DNA of 64,000 bases from Desulfosarcina sp. BuS5 (GCF_028752835.1 NZ_CP087952.1:62001-126000), one strand, 5' to 3'; shown: positions 1 through 9,890, counted from the first letter of the stretch. Notes: generated by a model from the letters alone, not told the origin. Made by a program: numbers and translations.

Positions 1-182
1 TCACCTCATATAGTCAAAACAACTCAAGATAATACATAAGATGACAATTTAAATGCCTTCATTCAGCATTAAAAATTGATCTTATTTGCTTTTAATTCAA
101 AATTAAAGGATTGATTCTATTTTTGATACCCTAATTCACCATTAAAAATTCAAAATTAAGAATTAAAAATTGGTCTTAGCTC

Positions 183-2027
183 ATGTGTGGAATTTTCGGA
201 ATATATTTTTTAAACAAAGATCATCCTGTCAACAAACAGATGGTAATAGATGCCACCACCACCATGGTACACCGAGGCCCTGATGGCTGCGGGTATTTTG
301 TGCATAAAAATGTTGGTTTGGGACATCGCCGCCTAAGCATTATTGACCTTTCTACAGGCAAGCAGCCAATGTTCAATGAAGATGAACGGATTGCCACTGT
401 CTATAATGGAGAAATTTATAATTATAAAGAGATAAAAAAAGAACTTGAAGCAAAAGGGCATATATTTAAAACAGATTGCGATACTGAAGTAATCGTACAT
501 GGATATGAGCAGTGGGGCGCTGATTGTGTTGATAAATTTAACGGTATGTTCGCATTTGCTGTGTGGGATAATAGTGCAAAAAAAATGTGGGTTGTTCGTG
601 ACCGTCTGGGGATAAAGCCCCTGTATTATTATTCAGACAAAGATGTATTTATTTGTGCATCTGAGATAAGGGCAATTTTAAAGACAGGGCTGGTAAAGCC
701 GCAATTAAATGAAAATGTGCTGGATGCCTATTTTTCACTTGGTTATGTTCCAGGGCCTGAAACAATGTTTAAAAATATAAAAAAACTTGCCCCTGGTCAT
801 TGGCTGATGGTGGACACATCCGGGATTAAAGAGCGTGAATACTGGGATTTTAATTTTAATCATATTCAGGAGATGAATTCCAATACAGCTACGCAATATA
901 TAAAGGAACTGCTTGAAGACGCTGTAGCAAAGAGGCTTATGAGTGATGTGCCCCTTGGCGCTTTTTTAAGCGGTGGCCTGGATTCTAGTCTGGTTGTGGC
1001 ATTAATGAGCAATGTTACGGCCGATCCTGTTAATACCTTTACAGTCGGCTATCATGAAGGTGAAAGCGAGGAAAAGTATGCGAAGATTATAGCCGACAAA
1101 TTTAAGACCAGCCATAATCTGTTTTATCTTGAATCCAACGATTTTTTTTCTTCTCTTAAAACACTGGTAAAATTTGCCGAAGAACCAATTGTTGAACCTG
1201 CGGCCATTGCTCTTTACCATATTGCAAAACTTGCCCGCAAAAAAGTAACCGTGCTTCTTTCCGGGGAGGGCAGCGATGAAATTTTTGGAGGCTATTATCT
1301 TTATCAATATATGGCAAGGATTGATAAGGCACATAAAATTTTGCCCAATTTTATTTTTCCATTATTAAAAAGCCTGGGGAATCGTGCCCCAAAAATGAAG
1401 CAACGCAAGTATCTCGACTGGCTTACGCTGCCTTTATCCGGTCGTTATCAAGGGACTTCAAGTTATCTTACAGATTCGCAAAAAAAATTATTATACACTC
1501 CTGATTTTTTTAACTCCAAATCAGATTATCTTGAATCTGTTTTTGAAGGTTATTTTGAGCGTGTTAAAAAAATGGATTCATTATCACAGATGCTTTATGT
1601 TGATACCAAAACCTGGCTTGTTGATGATCTTCTGGTTAAGGCAGATAAAATGACCATGGCAGCCTCTGTGGAACTTAGGGTTCCATTCCTGGATCACAGA
1701 CTGGTGGAAGCTGCAATGGCGCTTCCTGCCAAATATAAAATAAACGGCGGAGAGGGGAAATATATTCTGAAAAAAATTGCAGAGCCTCTTTTGCCCCGTG
1801 AAATTGTATATAGAAAGAAGATGGGATTTCCAGTACCGACAAAAAAATGGTTTCAGGGAGAATTATTAAACAACGTTGCAGAAGTTATTACTAATTTGAA
1901 AGGTTCTTCATTATTTACACGGAAAATCCTTGATAAGATAATATCAGCGCACAATAAGAGGGAAGATAATAGTAAAATATTAATGACGCTTTTAGTGTTT
2001 TCAGAATGGATGCATGAGAATATATGA
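183..2027 (+). CDS. asnB: Asparagine synthase-type glutamine amidotransferase
   Basis: Glutamine-hydrolysing asparagine synthase family, 614 aa. Met-Cys at the N-terminus gives the class II amidotransferase nucleophile Cys2, followed by RGPDG near residue 32. The synthetase domain carries the PPi-loop motif SGGLDSS near residue 263. In this family ammonia released from glutamine amidates an adenylated acid. Its 4-base overlap (ATGA) with the next glycosyltransferase gene and the sigma-54-driven secreted protein beyond suggest an exopolysaccharide/exosortase-type locus rather than simple asparagine supply; that role is inference. The upstream 180 bases are AT-rich with repeated ATTAAAAATT-like words. 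Full length for the family. Confidence 0.9.
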   Translation: MCGIFGIYFLNKDHPVNKQMVIDATTTMVHRGPDGCGYFVHKNVGLGHRRLSIIDLSTGKQPMFNEDERIATVYNGEIYNYKEIKKELEAKGHIFKTDCDTEVIVHGYEQWGADCVDKFNGMFAFAVWDNSAKKMWVVRDRLGIKPLYYYSDKDVFICASEIRAILKTGLVKPQLNENVLDAYFSLGYVPGPETMFKNIKKLAPGHWLMVDTSGIKEREYWDFNFNHIQEMNSNTATQYIKELLEDAVAKRLMSDVPLGAFLSGGLDSSLVVALMSNVTADPVNTFTVGYHEGESEEKYAKIIADKFKTSHNLFYLESNDFFSSLKTLVKFAEEPIVEPAAIALYHIAKLARKKVTVLLSGEGSDEIFGGYYLYQYMARIDKAHKILPNFIFPLLKSLGNRAPKMKQRKYLDWLTLPLSGRYQGTSSYLTDSQKKLLYTPDFFNSKSDYLESVFEGYFERVKKMDSLSQMLYVDTKTWLVDDLLVKADKMTMAASVELRVPFLDHRLVEAAMALPAKYKINGGEGKYILKKIAEPLLPREIVYRKKMGFPVPTKKWFQGELLNNVAEVITNLKGSSLFTRKILDKIISAHNKREDNSKILMTLLVFSEWMHENI

Positions 2028-3250
2028 TGTCAAATTATAAAGGAACAATGGAAACTTCAGATCGGTTTAATATACTTTATTCTCACCGTACAAGGGGTGA
2101 GGATGTTGAGGGGATACACATAAAAGGCATGGCAAACGCTTTTCTTCAGCTTGGACATCATGTCAATTATGTTGCTGTCCCAGGCGCAACCACAAACAAT
2201 GTGGAAAAAAAACTCAAGAAAAACGAAAAAAACGGTGGTGGACGTCAAAGTTTTTGGACGTTTGTTAGTAAATTTTGTCCGCAATTACTTTTTGAATTAA
2301 TGGAGTTAGCCTATAACTTTGTATTATATGCTAATTTGAAAAAAAATGTTCAAAAAAAGCATATTGATTTTATTTACGAACGGTATGCTTTGAACACGTT
2401 TGCAACCGTTTGGTTTGGGAAAAAATATAATATACCTGTTATATTGGAGGTTAATGATGCAACAGGCATAAGGCGGGTTCGCCGGCACAAAGCAGAATTT
2501 TTGGCGCAGCGGATAGAATCGTGGGTGTTCAGGAATTGTGACGCTATTGTAACTATTTCTTCTGAATTCAAACGAATACTTTGTCAAAGGGGAGTTTCAG
2601 AGGAAAAAGTTTCATTTCTCCCCAACGCGGTTGATCCTTTGGTTTTTGATCCTTTTAGATATGATGACAAAGTACGTTCTCAGTTGAAGCTAAAAGGTAA
2701 AACAATTATAGGCTTTATAGGTTCTTTTGCCAAGTGGCATGGTGTTGATATGCTGTTGCGGGTTATGCCGGATGTGATCAAGAAGATCCCCAATGTTTAT
2801 TTTTTGATGGTTGGTTCCGGCGTTTGTCTTCAGGATGTTAAAGATAAAATAAAAAACAGTGGTTTAATCGAAAAAGTGATATTTACGGGAAAAGTTTCGT
2901 CGGAATATGTACCTTGTTATTTAAAGGCGATGGATATCGGTGTTATTCCTGACTCAAATCAATACGGTTCTCCTATGAAGCTTTTTGAGTACATGTCCAT
3001 GAAAGTAGTGCCGGTTGTGCCAAAACTTCCTCCAATTTTAGATGTCATACAAGATGAAGTGACAGGTTTTGTTTTTGATAGAAAAAATGTACAAAGTTTA
3101 AAGGAACAATTAATTCATGCTTGTGAAAATAAAGACCTGCGCAAACAAATAGGAAAAAATGCCAGGGAACAAGTTTTAGAAAAACATCTTTGGATACACA
3201 ATGCACGTTCAGTTTTAAATCTCTATAATCGGATAAAGACCTTCTCATAA
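2024..3250 (+). CDS. Glycosyltransferase, GT-B fold (GT4/GT1-like)
   Basis: A 408-aa glycosyltransferase. The N-terminal acceptor half contains a conserved GxDVEGIHIKGMA-type loop; the C-terminal half has GFIGSFAKWHG (start of the nucleotide-sugar binding domain), PNAVD, and an SPMKLFEYMSM block that matches the donor-binding E-x7-E region. The start overlaps the asnB stop, so the two genes are translationally coupled. Donor and acceptor cannot be told from sequence. The context (amidotransferase upstream, secreted protein downstream) suggests surface polysaccharide synthesis. No signal peptide, so cytoplasmic or peripheral at the membrane. Confidence 0.85.
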   Translation: MMSNYKGTMETSDRFNILYSHRTRGEDVEGIHIKGMANAFLQLGHHVNYVAVPGATTNNVEKKLKKNEKNGGGRQSFWTFVSKFCPQLLFELMELAYNFVLYANLKKNVQKKHIDFIYERYALNTFATVWFGKKYNIPVILEVNDATGIRRVRRHKAEFLAQRIESWVFRNCDAIVTISSEFKRILCQRGVSEEKVSFLPNAVDPLVFDPFRYDDKVRSQLKLKGKTIIGFIGSFAKWHGVDMLLRVMPDVIKKIPNVYFLMVGSGVCLQDVKDKIKNSGLIEKVIFTGKVSSEYVPCYLKAMDIGVIPDSNQYGSPMKLFEYMSMKVVPVVPKLPPILDVIQDEVTGFVFDRKNVQSLKEQLIHACENKDLRKQIGKNAREQVLEKHLWIHNARSVLNLYNRIKTFS

Positions 3251-3259
3251 AATATTTTT

Positions 3260-3489
3260 GTAACCGTTCACGGTTACAAGCGGCATAATTTCCTGTTTAT
3301 AAATTGAATTTCAGGCCATCAGCGTAAGGCGGGACAGCTACTTTAGTGGATTCGTCGCTTACGCTCCTTAATCCACCCTACGGTTCAAGAGCAACGTAAG
3401 TTTGTAGGGTGGATTAAGCGAAGCGAATCCACCGAAACCCGCTGTATTTTTCAACCGTTAACTGTGAACCTATAACCGTGAACGGTTAC
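3260..3489. repeat. Nested inverted-repeat element (MITE/REP-like)
   Basis: The outer arms are GTAACCGTTCACGGTTAC (3260-3277) and its near-perfect reverse complement (3472-3489). Inside is a second long imperfect palindrome (3346-3380 with 3405-3433) built on GTGGATTCG...TTAATCCACCCTA. The inner module occurs again at 33340-33430. No coding potential; probably a non-autonomous mobile or REP-type element between the glycosyltransferase and the secreted protein gene. Confidence 0.75.
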
Positions 3490-3555
3490 ATATTTTTTTA
3501 TCATGTTGAATAATATAGGGCATTGGATGGTCGTCTTTCAACTTATGCTTTTTTT

Positions 3556-3570
3556 TGGCATATTCCTTGC
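3556..3570 (+). promoter_or_regulatory. Sigma-54 (-24/-12) promoter
   Basis: TGGCAT-ATTCC-TTGC matches the sigma-54 consensus with correct GG-to-GC spacing, 52 bases before the chosen start of the secreted protein. The same extended pattern (TGGCATANTNCTTGCGT) recurs at 54764. Sigma-54 promoters of this kind are known to precede exosortase/PEP-CTERM-associated surface protein genes, but this product has no visible PEP-CTERM tail. Confidence 0.75.
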
Positions 3571-3621
3571 GTGTATTTTGAAAAACATGAAATGAAAAAA
3601 TTAATGAGGAGGAAAAATATT

Positions 3622-6600
3622 ATGGATTCAATCAGGTTGAATAAAAAAATTATTATTATTATGTTGTTTTTTGCTATTTCTATTTTTTTAAATAGTAAAA
3701 TAATATACGCTGCAACATATTATATGCCGGATGATTTTGCTAATTTGCGAACAGCAGTCGCAGGTATGAATGGCGGCGACACGCTTATAATTAGAGACGG
3801 CACTTATTCTGGCGACAATAATGCATTATGGCAGTTTGCGGTTCCGCCAAGTGGGACGGCGGATCAGTATACAACGATTAAAGCTGAGCATGATGGGGAA
3901 GCCATTTTTCCAGACAGTTTTTTAAGGATGGCTAATGTTGCAGATCAACATTATGTTAGTTATGAAGGATTAAAATCAGAGTCGAGTGTTAGAATTTCTG
4001 GTGCAGATCATATTAAATTCCTTCGATGTTCTTTTACAATGAATGTATCAGGACTATCAAACGATAATTGTTTTAGTGCTGGGTCTTCTGAGTATATTCT
4101 TTTAGAAGATTGCTGGGCATGGGGTGGAAATCATTACGCATTTTTAATAGGTGGAGATCATATAGTTCTTAGGAGATGCGTAGTAAGAATTGATAGAATT
4201 GATTGCTCTTGGCCAATGGCGGCATTTAGTATGTATTCATCTAATAATACAGTTTTACAAAATTGTATAGTTATTGATAGTGATCATGATGAGTATTGGT
4301 TTAATACTGATGAACGAGGTCCGTCATTTTATGTGCATCATGGCGCTACTAATGTTATTATTGACAGTTGCATTGGCCTTAATAATGATAATTATTTTAC
4401 AGGTGGTTCTCCTGGAGCAGGATGGGATATAAAAAATTCTGTTGCCTGGTCAATAAAAAATCGTGGCATAGGAGCGAGAAGTGATAATGGACTTTCTCCA
4501 GGTGGTTATAATATTAATCATTGTACTATGGGGGGCTTGGTAGGTTATGGAGTAGATTCGTGGGGTGGAACAGCAGGCACAACTGATGTTACTAACAGTA
4601 TTTTTTATAATATTAGTGATACAGCTTTGCACAGTGGAGATATAGCAGGTTCTTCTTCGGATAATAATGTATTATATGCTAACGGACAAAATTATAATGG
4701 TTTTTCAGCATTCCCTAATGATTATTGTTCGGAAAACTCCAACGCCATCGACCCCATAGACGGCACTCCCGGTAACGGCATACCAGCTTTAAAATATCTC
4801 GTTCGTATCGAAGACGGCTCAAATCTTGACGGAACCGCAAGCGATGGAGGCGATAGAGGCGCTACAATTATCAAAAGAATGGGTAAATCAGGGACATTTT
4901 GGGGAGAACCTGGCTATAACCTTTTACAGGACGGAACAAATGGCCAGGCAGATGAAAATCTTTGGCCTTTCCCGAATGAAGATATCATTCGTCAGCACAT
5001 GCGTGCCTATTCTTATGATAATGGCAATCTGAGCGGCGCCCGCGGTTTCTGCACAGGAACTTCCATGGACGGCAGCCCCCAGACACTCACAAAATACATC
5101 TGGGAATACCTCGGCAACCCAATTCCCCCCGAAATTTACGGCAGTCAGCAGCAAAACACCCCCCCTGTAGCAAATGCCGGGGCAGATCCGACAGTAACGG
5201 ACTCGGATAATAACGGCAGCGAGGAAGTAACCCTTGACGCTTCAGGCTCTTATGACTCGGACGGATCAATTGCCGGCTATGTGTGGAGCGAAAACGGGCA
5301 GCAAAAAGCCACAGGAGAATCTCCAACAGTAATTTTAACCACAGGTGTCGCCCACGAGATACAATTGATTGTTATAGATAATCTGGGCGCAACAGGTGAA
5401 GATACAGTTCAAATTACAGTCAATCCTCCTGCCGGAGATAATACTCCCCCGGTTATAAGCGATGTGCAGGCAGGCAATATGTCTACACAATCTGCAACCA
5501 TCACCTGGACAACTGACGAACCATCAAGCAGTAAGGCAGAATATGGCGAGTCAAATAATTATGGACTGGAAGTGACAGATTTATCCCTTGTCACTAACCA
5601 TACGATATCAGTATCCGGGCTTTTGCAGGAAACCGCCTACCATTTTAAAGTTATTTCAAGCGATTCCAGCGGCAATACATCGGAATCCGATGATTTCACC
5701 TTTACCACAGGGGCACAATCCGCTCAAATGAATACCCTGCAGGATTTTGAAGACACTGTTTTGTGGCAGCCTGGCGGCAGTCAGGATCCCACCGGCAATG
5801 GCAGAGGCTGGGCCTTTCTTTCAGCAGGCTCCGGTGACATGCTTGAAATAGATAATATCGGGGCAAACGGTACAAATAATTCCTTAAAACTAACTTTTGC
5901 AAGCTCTAATGATAGTGTCTATTTTCGCTCAAACGACAAAATAACAGACCACATGCCTGAAGCGGAAAATGCCAACCGGATGAGTTTTTATGTCAGGTTC
6001 CCTGAAGGATTTCCCATACAGCCGCTTCCATTCCGGTATGACACCTGGCAGCTTGGAACATTTATTCATGACCCTGATAACTGGGATGATACCCATTCAG
6101 CAACATCAGAAGACGATCATGGCATACACCACTATTACTCACGTTTAACAATCGAGCAGGTCGGTGACGGCTGGGTAAAATATATTGTCAATACCCATCC
6201 TGACCAGGCAAATTACAGCGGCTCTACTGTTCCTCCTGATATTCCCTATTATTTTGACAACTTCGGCAGGTTCTGTTTTCACTTTGGCCCTGAAGCCGGT
6301 GGGCCAAATCCGGGTCGTCCCTTTACAATCTGGATAGATGAAATTAAATTCTATTACGATGACGGTTCTGTCGGCGGCCAGATTCATAACGGCGGCCAGG
6401 ACGATGCAGGCTTCGATGGACAGTTTTTTGCTGATACTACAGGACAGGATAACATTCCCCCTGGCGATGTCACAGCATTCAACGCTGTTTCCGGCAATAG
6501 CCAGGTCGCACTAAGCTGGACGAATCCAGCAGATACAGATTTTGAAGGGGTTATGATTCGTTGCGGCACAGATGATTACCCAGCTAATTATCAGGAAGGC

Positions 6601-7074
6601 ACGTTAGTCTGCGATCAAATTGGCCAACCCGGAAGCAGTGATGCTTTTGTGCACTCTGATGGTGTGCAAAACGGCACAACCTATTATTATTCTGCGTTTA
6701 CATATGATGATAACAGTAATTATTCATCTACAGCCCATGCAAGTGCCACACCGGAGGAAAATCCCGGCGCCAACCAGGCTCCGATTGTGACTATCACAAG
6801 CAGTTATACAGGCGAAGCGAATTCCAGGGTTAATTTTACCAGCTCAGTTGAGGACCCTGATGGGCAGATAATATCATGTCACTGGGATTTCGGCGATGGA
6901 GATGGTAATGATAACTGCAACGCAACAACCCACACCTATTCCAAACCGGGCAGCTATACAGTTACCGCAACATCAACAGACGATGATGGCGCTACTGGCG
7001 CAGACTCGATTAACGTTTTAATAAGTCCTGACGTGACTCCACCGAAAATTGTAAGTGCTGTACCTGTGCAGTAG
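3622..7074 (+). CDS. Secreted multidomain protein: beta-helix, PKD and Fn3 domains
   Basis: About 1,150 aa from the ATG at 3622, chosen because it follows GAGGAGG and directly starts a signal peptide (MDSIRLNKK, hydrophobic core, cut near YAA); the reading frame is open further upstream. Order: right-handed beta-helix-like region rich in N/D/G (about 35-430), PKD domain (about 510-605), fibronectin III (606-704), a jelly-roll-like beta domain (705-916), a second Fn3 (943-1044) and a C-terminal PKD (1052-1136). Likely an extracellular polysaccharide-binding or -cleaving protein, possibly a lyase-like beta-helix; no catalytic residues identified. The first third (to about 4730) is visibly more AT-rich than the rest, suggesting domain shuffling. 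No PEP-CTERM, LPXTG or other sorting tail, so it may be shortened at the C-terminus. Confidence 0.8.
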   Translation: MDSIRLNKKIIIIMLFFAISIFLNSKIIYAATYYMPDDFANLRTAVAGMNGGDTLIIRDGTYSGDNNALWQFAVPPSGTADQYTTIKAEHDGEAIFPDSFLRMANVADQHYVSYEGLKSESSVRISGADHIKFLRCSFTMNVSGLSNDNCFSAGSSEYILLEDCWAWGGNHYAFLIGGDHIVLRRCVVRIDRIDCSWPMAAFSMYSSNNTVLQNCIVIDSDHDEYWFNTDERGPSFYVHHGATNVIIDSCIGLNNDNYFTGGSPGAGWDIKNSVAWSIKNRGIGARSDNGLSPGGYNINHCTMGGLVGYGVDSWGGTAGTTDVTNSIFYNISDTALHSGDIAGSSSDNNVLYANGQNYNGFSAFPNDYCSENSNAIDPIDGTPGNGIPALKYLVRIEDGSNLDGTASDGGDRGATIIKRMGKSGTFWGEPGYNLLQDGTNGQADENLWPFPNEDIIRQHMRAYSYDNGNLSGARGFCTGTSMDGSPQTLTKYIWEYLGNPIPPEIYGSQQQNTPPVANAGADPTVTDSDNNGSEEVTLDASGSYDSDGSIAGYVWSENGQQKATGESPTVILTTGVAHEIQLIVIDNLGATGEDTVQITVNPPAGDNTPPVISDVQAGNMSTQSATITWTTDEPSSSKAEYGESNNYGLEVTDLSLVTNHTISVSGLLQETAYHFKVISSDSSGNTSESDDFTFTTGAQSAQMNTLQDFEDTVLWQPGGSQDPTGNGRGWAFLSAGSGDMLEIDNIGANGTNNSLKLTFASSNDSVYFRSNDKITDHMPEAENANRMSFYVRFPEGFPIQPLPFRYDTWQLGTFIHDPDNWDDTHSATSEDDHGIHHYYSRLTIEQVGDGWVKYIVNTHPDQANYSGSTVPPDIPYYFDNFGRFCFHFGPEAGGPNPGRPFTIWIDEIKFYYDDGSVGGQIHNGGQDDAGFDGQFFADTTGQDNIPPGDVTAFNAVSGNSQVALSWTNPADTDFEGVMIRCGTDDYPANYQEGTLVCDQIGQPGSSDAFVHSDGVQNGTTYYYSAFTYDDNSNYSSTAHASATPEENPGANQAPIVTITSSYTGEANSRVNFTSSVEDPDGQIISCHWDFGDGDGNDNCNATTHTYSKPGSYTVTATSTDDDGATGADSINVLISPDVTPPKIVSAVPVQ

Positions 7075-7099
7075 GTTTTTTTCAAAATAAAATATTAAG

Positions 7100-7139
7100 A
7101 TACCCGGGAGTCTTCAAGACGCTTCCGGGTATTTTTTTT
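7100..7139 (+). terminator. Rho-independent terminator
   Basis: ATACCCGG...CCGGGTAT stem with an inner GTCTT/AAGAC stem, followed by eight T residues, 25 bases after the secreted protein stop. Confidence 0.85.
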
Positions 7140-7140
7140 C

Positions 7141-7536
7141 ATACACATAACGTTCAAAAAAATAGACAGAAGTTATGCTTCGAAGACCTTGCTGGACGCG
7201 GATTTACGCTGAACAGGATTAAAATATAATTCCAGGAAAATTTGTTTAACTGGATTATAATTTTCCAAATTAGGTCTTTTTTGCATGAAACGTCATACAG
7301 AAAGCAAAACCACGCTTGATCATCCTGTATCGTTTTTTTGTCGATCAAAAATTTTTTAAAAAGCCGGAGAAGCTGTTATTGACAATCTTGCGGTAAGGTT
7401 TGTTGTCCCACAGTCAATCGTGAATAGATTAAGTGAAATATATGATTCTTTGATTCTGAAGCTTTTTCGCAGAAAGGCGGAAAAGGACAATTCCCTATAT
7501 TTTTCCTTTTATCAATTAATTGTCTGAAAATCTATA
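7141..7536. other. Intergenic region with a possible HsdS remnant
   Basis: No intact gene seen. From about 7373 to 7527 on the + strand an open stretch reads IDNLAVRFVVPQSIVNRLSE and ends in TGA. It resembles the C-terminal end of type I restriction specificity subunits, but too little is left to be sure. Confidence 0.3.
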
Positions 7537-7765
7537 TTAGAGCAGCTTAACCAGGGTTGCCACAACAGCGGACTGGGCCAAAAGCATGCCGGCCACCCAT
7601 TTTATAATTCCGGCTTTTGTTTCGGCAATTTCTTTTTGCAAGTCGCCTTTGGTCTCAGCAATATCCTTTTGCAGCATCAGGATATCCTGTTTGGTGGCAA
7701 GGTTGCTGTCAATAATTCTTTTTAAAGTTTTGGCCTGGACTTCAGCCTGTTTTTCGGTAAAGTAT
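7537..7765 (-). pseudogene. DUF1640-like coiled-coil protein, 3' fragment
   Basis: The minus-strand fragment reads FTEKQAEVQAKTLKRIID, then repeated ETKGDLQKEIAETKAG heptads and a C-terminal membrane segment (WVAGMLLAQSAVVATLVKLL). This matches the usual layout of small bacterial CCDC90/DUF1640 proteins: coiled coil plus one C-terminal transmembrane helix. The 5' end is cut off by the IS3-like element starting at 7766; the codons upstream of the break are read from the IS and are not genuine. Confidence 0.6.
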
Positions 7766-8252
7766 AATACTCCCCAAAAACTGGACAGTTGTTTAAGGTG
7801 TAAAATGAGTATATCCTGATCAACAAAAAGGAGGCTCATCAATGGGTAAAATTCGAAAAAATTACAGTGCATCATTCAAAGCTAAAGTAGCGCTTGAAAC
7901 GGTTAAAAAGGAAAAGACGATTTCTCAACTATCTAGTGAATATGGAGTTCATTCAAATCAAATAAATCAATGGCGAAAGCGTCTATTAGAAGAATTGCCC
8001 GATATATTTTCAAAAAAGCGTCAAAAAAAAGAAAAAGACGCTGAAGAATTCCAGGCGGAGCTTTACCAGCAAATCGGCCAATTAAAGGTCGAATTGGACT
8101 GGCTAAAAAAAAAATCTAACCTTCTCAATTGATATAAAGCGTCAATACATTGAGCCGAATCATTCTTTGATACCGGTAATGCGCCAGTGTGATCTTTTGG
8201 GAATAAACAGATCAACCTATTACTATCAATCCTGCAAAGATGAGAGCTATAT
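7766..8252 (+). mobile_element. IS3-like element copy A, truncated
   Basis: The left 487 bp of the same element as 8253-10257 and 20110-22114. It starts AATACTCCCC, carries orfA whole and the first ~28 codons of orfB, and stops abruptly where the inverted copy B begins. Its right end is absent. Confidence 0.9.
7842..8132 (+). CDS. IS3-family OrfA, copy A
   Basis: 96-aa DNA-binding subunit of an IS3-family transposase. Helix-turn-helix region VHSNQINQWRKR near residues 36-47 and a leucine-rich C-terminal coil. Same protein as in the two complete copies. The orfB partner here is truncated at about 8252, so this copy cannot transpose by itself. A run of ten A residues near its end is the likely slippage site (see copy C). 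Confidence 0.9.
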   Translation: MGKIRKNYSASFKAKVALETVKKEKTISQLSSEYGVHSNQINQWRKRLLEELPDIFSKKRQKKEKDAEEFQAELYQQIGQLKVELDWLKKKSNLLN

Positions 8253-8370
8253 AAGGTACTCCCCATTGTCAAGACAAAAAACAAGGTTTTTTAAGGTGCG
8301 CTTTTGAGCTATAAATAATCCTGAAAATTAAAAAAATAATAGTAAATAAAAAAAATATGTTTCTGTTTAT

Positions 8371-8520
8371 CATAAAAATGTTCATAAACAACTTAACTAA
8401 TTGATTTAATAAATAATAATACCATTCTAAAATGTTCATAACTTATTGATAAAATGTTTATAACTTTTTTGTATCTCATTAACATACTGTTAAAATTCAA
8501 TATTAATATGTTTATAACTT
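8371..8520 (-). repeat. Iteron-like repeats inside IS copy B
   Basis: Four imperfect copies of GTTATRAACATWTTA (IS strand), the mirror of those at 21847-21996, in the right-hand non-coding part of the element downstream of the passenger gene. Confidence 0.6.
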
Positions 8521-8629
8521 ATGCCGCACGTTGAATAGGGCATTCACCAAAATATATTATTTTTACAACCTCACATTGATCACCATTGCTGATAAATCTT
8601 GCCTGTTACTTCCTTTAATTTGTCCGATC

Positions 8630-8827
8630 TTAACTATCAATTTCGTAATCATCCGGCAAATTCAAAAAATCTTTTTTCGCCAATTGACTCTCAATTAAAT
8701 AACCAATTTGACCATTCCTCTTGAGCTGTGAAATCATCCACTGTGGTAATCTAATTGTCACAAGCTCTCGTTTCAAATGGTCTGGTTTCTTTTTTCGACC
8801 AGCCCCTGCACGTTTTCCTCCTCTCAT
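8630..8827 (-). CDS. IS passenger: small basic RHH-like protein (copy B)
   Basis: 65 aa from the ATG at 8827, preceded by GGAGG. Starts MRGGKRAGAGRKKKPDHLKR and continues with VTIRLPQWMISQLK, a ribbon-helix-helix-like strand and helix, then a short acidic tail (LPDDYEIDS). No IS3-family transposition protein looks like this. It is identical in copy C, so it travels with the element. Possible roles are repressor of the transposase or an antitoxin-like binding protein; both are guesses. Confidence 0.65.
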   Translation of the reverse strand: MRGGKRAGAGRKKKPDHLKRELVTIRLPQWMISQLKRNGQIGYLIESQLAKKDFLNLPDDYEIDS

Positions 8828-9061
8828 TTTTTTACCTCCAAAACATATAGTATGTTGAATTAAGTGCAACGCTATTCAAAAAATCATCCTAAAAATACGC
8901 TATATATTTGATTAGCGTTATGCAATATTCAAACAAACTCTACTACCAACTGATTATGTGTTGGATAGTACGCTTTTATCTTGTTTGCAGCAGGAAACAT
9001 TTTTTATAATATCAATACGACTTAATGGTATTCTAATTAATTATACAAAGTGGTTCTGAAA

Positions 9062-9856
9062 TTACCCTGGAAAAGTTTTAAAATATATCTCTGCCGGGGT
9101 CTGGTAATCCAAAGATTGATGGAGTCGTTCATTATTGTAAAAGCCAAAATATTCTCCAATGTTTTGAATAGCCTCCCTGACGGTCTCATAATTGTGAAGA
9201 TAAACACGTTCATATTTCACGGTACGCCAAAGGCGCTCTACGAAAATGTTATCCAGAGCACGGCCCCGGCCGTCCATGCTGATCTTCACATCGGCTTTTT
9301 TTAAAACGCCGGTAAAGGCATCACTGGTAAACTGACTGCCTTGATCCGTGTTAAAAATCTTAGGTTTTGCAATTTTTAAGGCACCCTGTAAGGCTTTTAT
9401 ACAAAAATCCTTATCCAATGTGGTTGAAAATTCGTAGCTCAGGACATACCGACTAAACCAGTCTATCACTGCTACAAGATAGATAAAACCTGAATTCAAA
9501 CGGATATAGGTAATATCCGTTGACCACACCTGGTCAACTTGCTCAATGGAAACGCCTCGCAGCAAGTATGGATAAATTTTATGCTCTTTTGATGCTTTGC
9601 TCAAATTTGGTTTTGGATATATAGCTTCAAGTCCCATAAGCCGCATCAAACGTCTTATTCGTTTAGGATTAACAGTGTGCCCTTGTCGCTTTAATACGGC
9701 CGTCATTTTTTCAACACCGTAGAACGGATATCGGGTATATTCTTCGTCTATCAATCGCATGAGAGCCAGGTTATAGCTCTCATCTTTGCAGGATTGATAG
9801 TAATAGGTTGATCTGTTTATTCCCAAAAGATCACACTGGCGCATTACCGGTATCAA
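9062..9856 (-). CDS. IS3-family OrfB (DDE integrase), copy B
   Basis: 264-aa catalytic half of an IS3-family transposase. HTH_21-like N-terminus (QCDLLGINRSTYYYQ), then the rve/DDE core: STDITY (first Asp), NTDQGSQF (second Asp) and FVERLWRTVKYE (Glu). A TTG is the only nearby start; the frame is open upstream to the orfA A10 run, so the active form is probably a frameshifted OrfAB fusion. Identical in copy C. Confidence 0.92.
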   Translation of the reverse strand: MIPVMRQCDLLGINRSTYYYQSCKDESYNLALMRLIDEEYTRYPFYGVEKMTAVLKRQGHTVNPKRIRRLMRLMGLEAIYPKPNLSKASKEHKIYPYLLRGVSIEQVDQVWSTDITYIRLNSGFIYLVAVIDWFSRYVLSYEFSTTLDKDFCIKALQGALKIAKPKIFNTDQGSQFTSDAFTGVLKKADVKISMDGRGRALDNIFVERLWRTVKYERVYLHNYETVREAIQNIGEYFGFYNNERLHQSLDYQTPAEIYFKTFPG

Positions 9857-9890
9857 AGAATGATTCGGCTCAATGTATTGACGCTTTATA

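Noticed and set aside
4826-5326. Alternative frames within the secreted protein gene
   Set aside because: Overlap the PKD region of an intact long gene; no independent support.
9050-9304. 84-aa frame opposite orfB, also at 21063-21317
   Set aside because: Shadow of the conserved OrfB reading on the other strand; appears twice only because the IS does.
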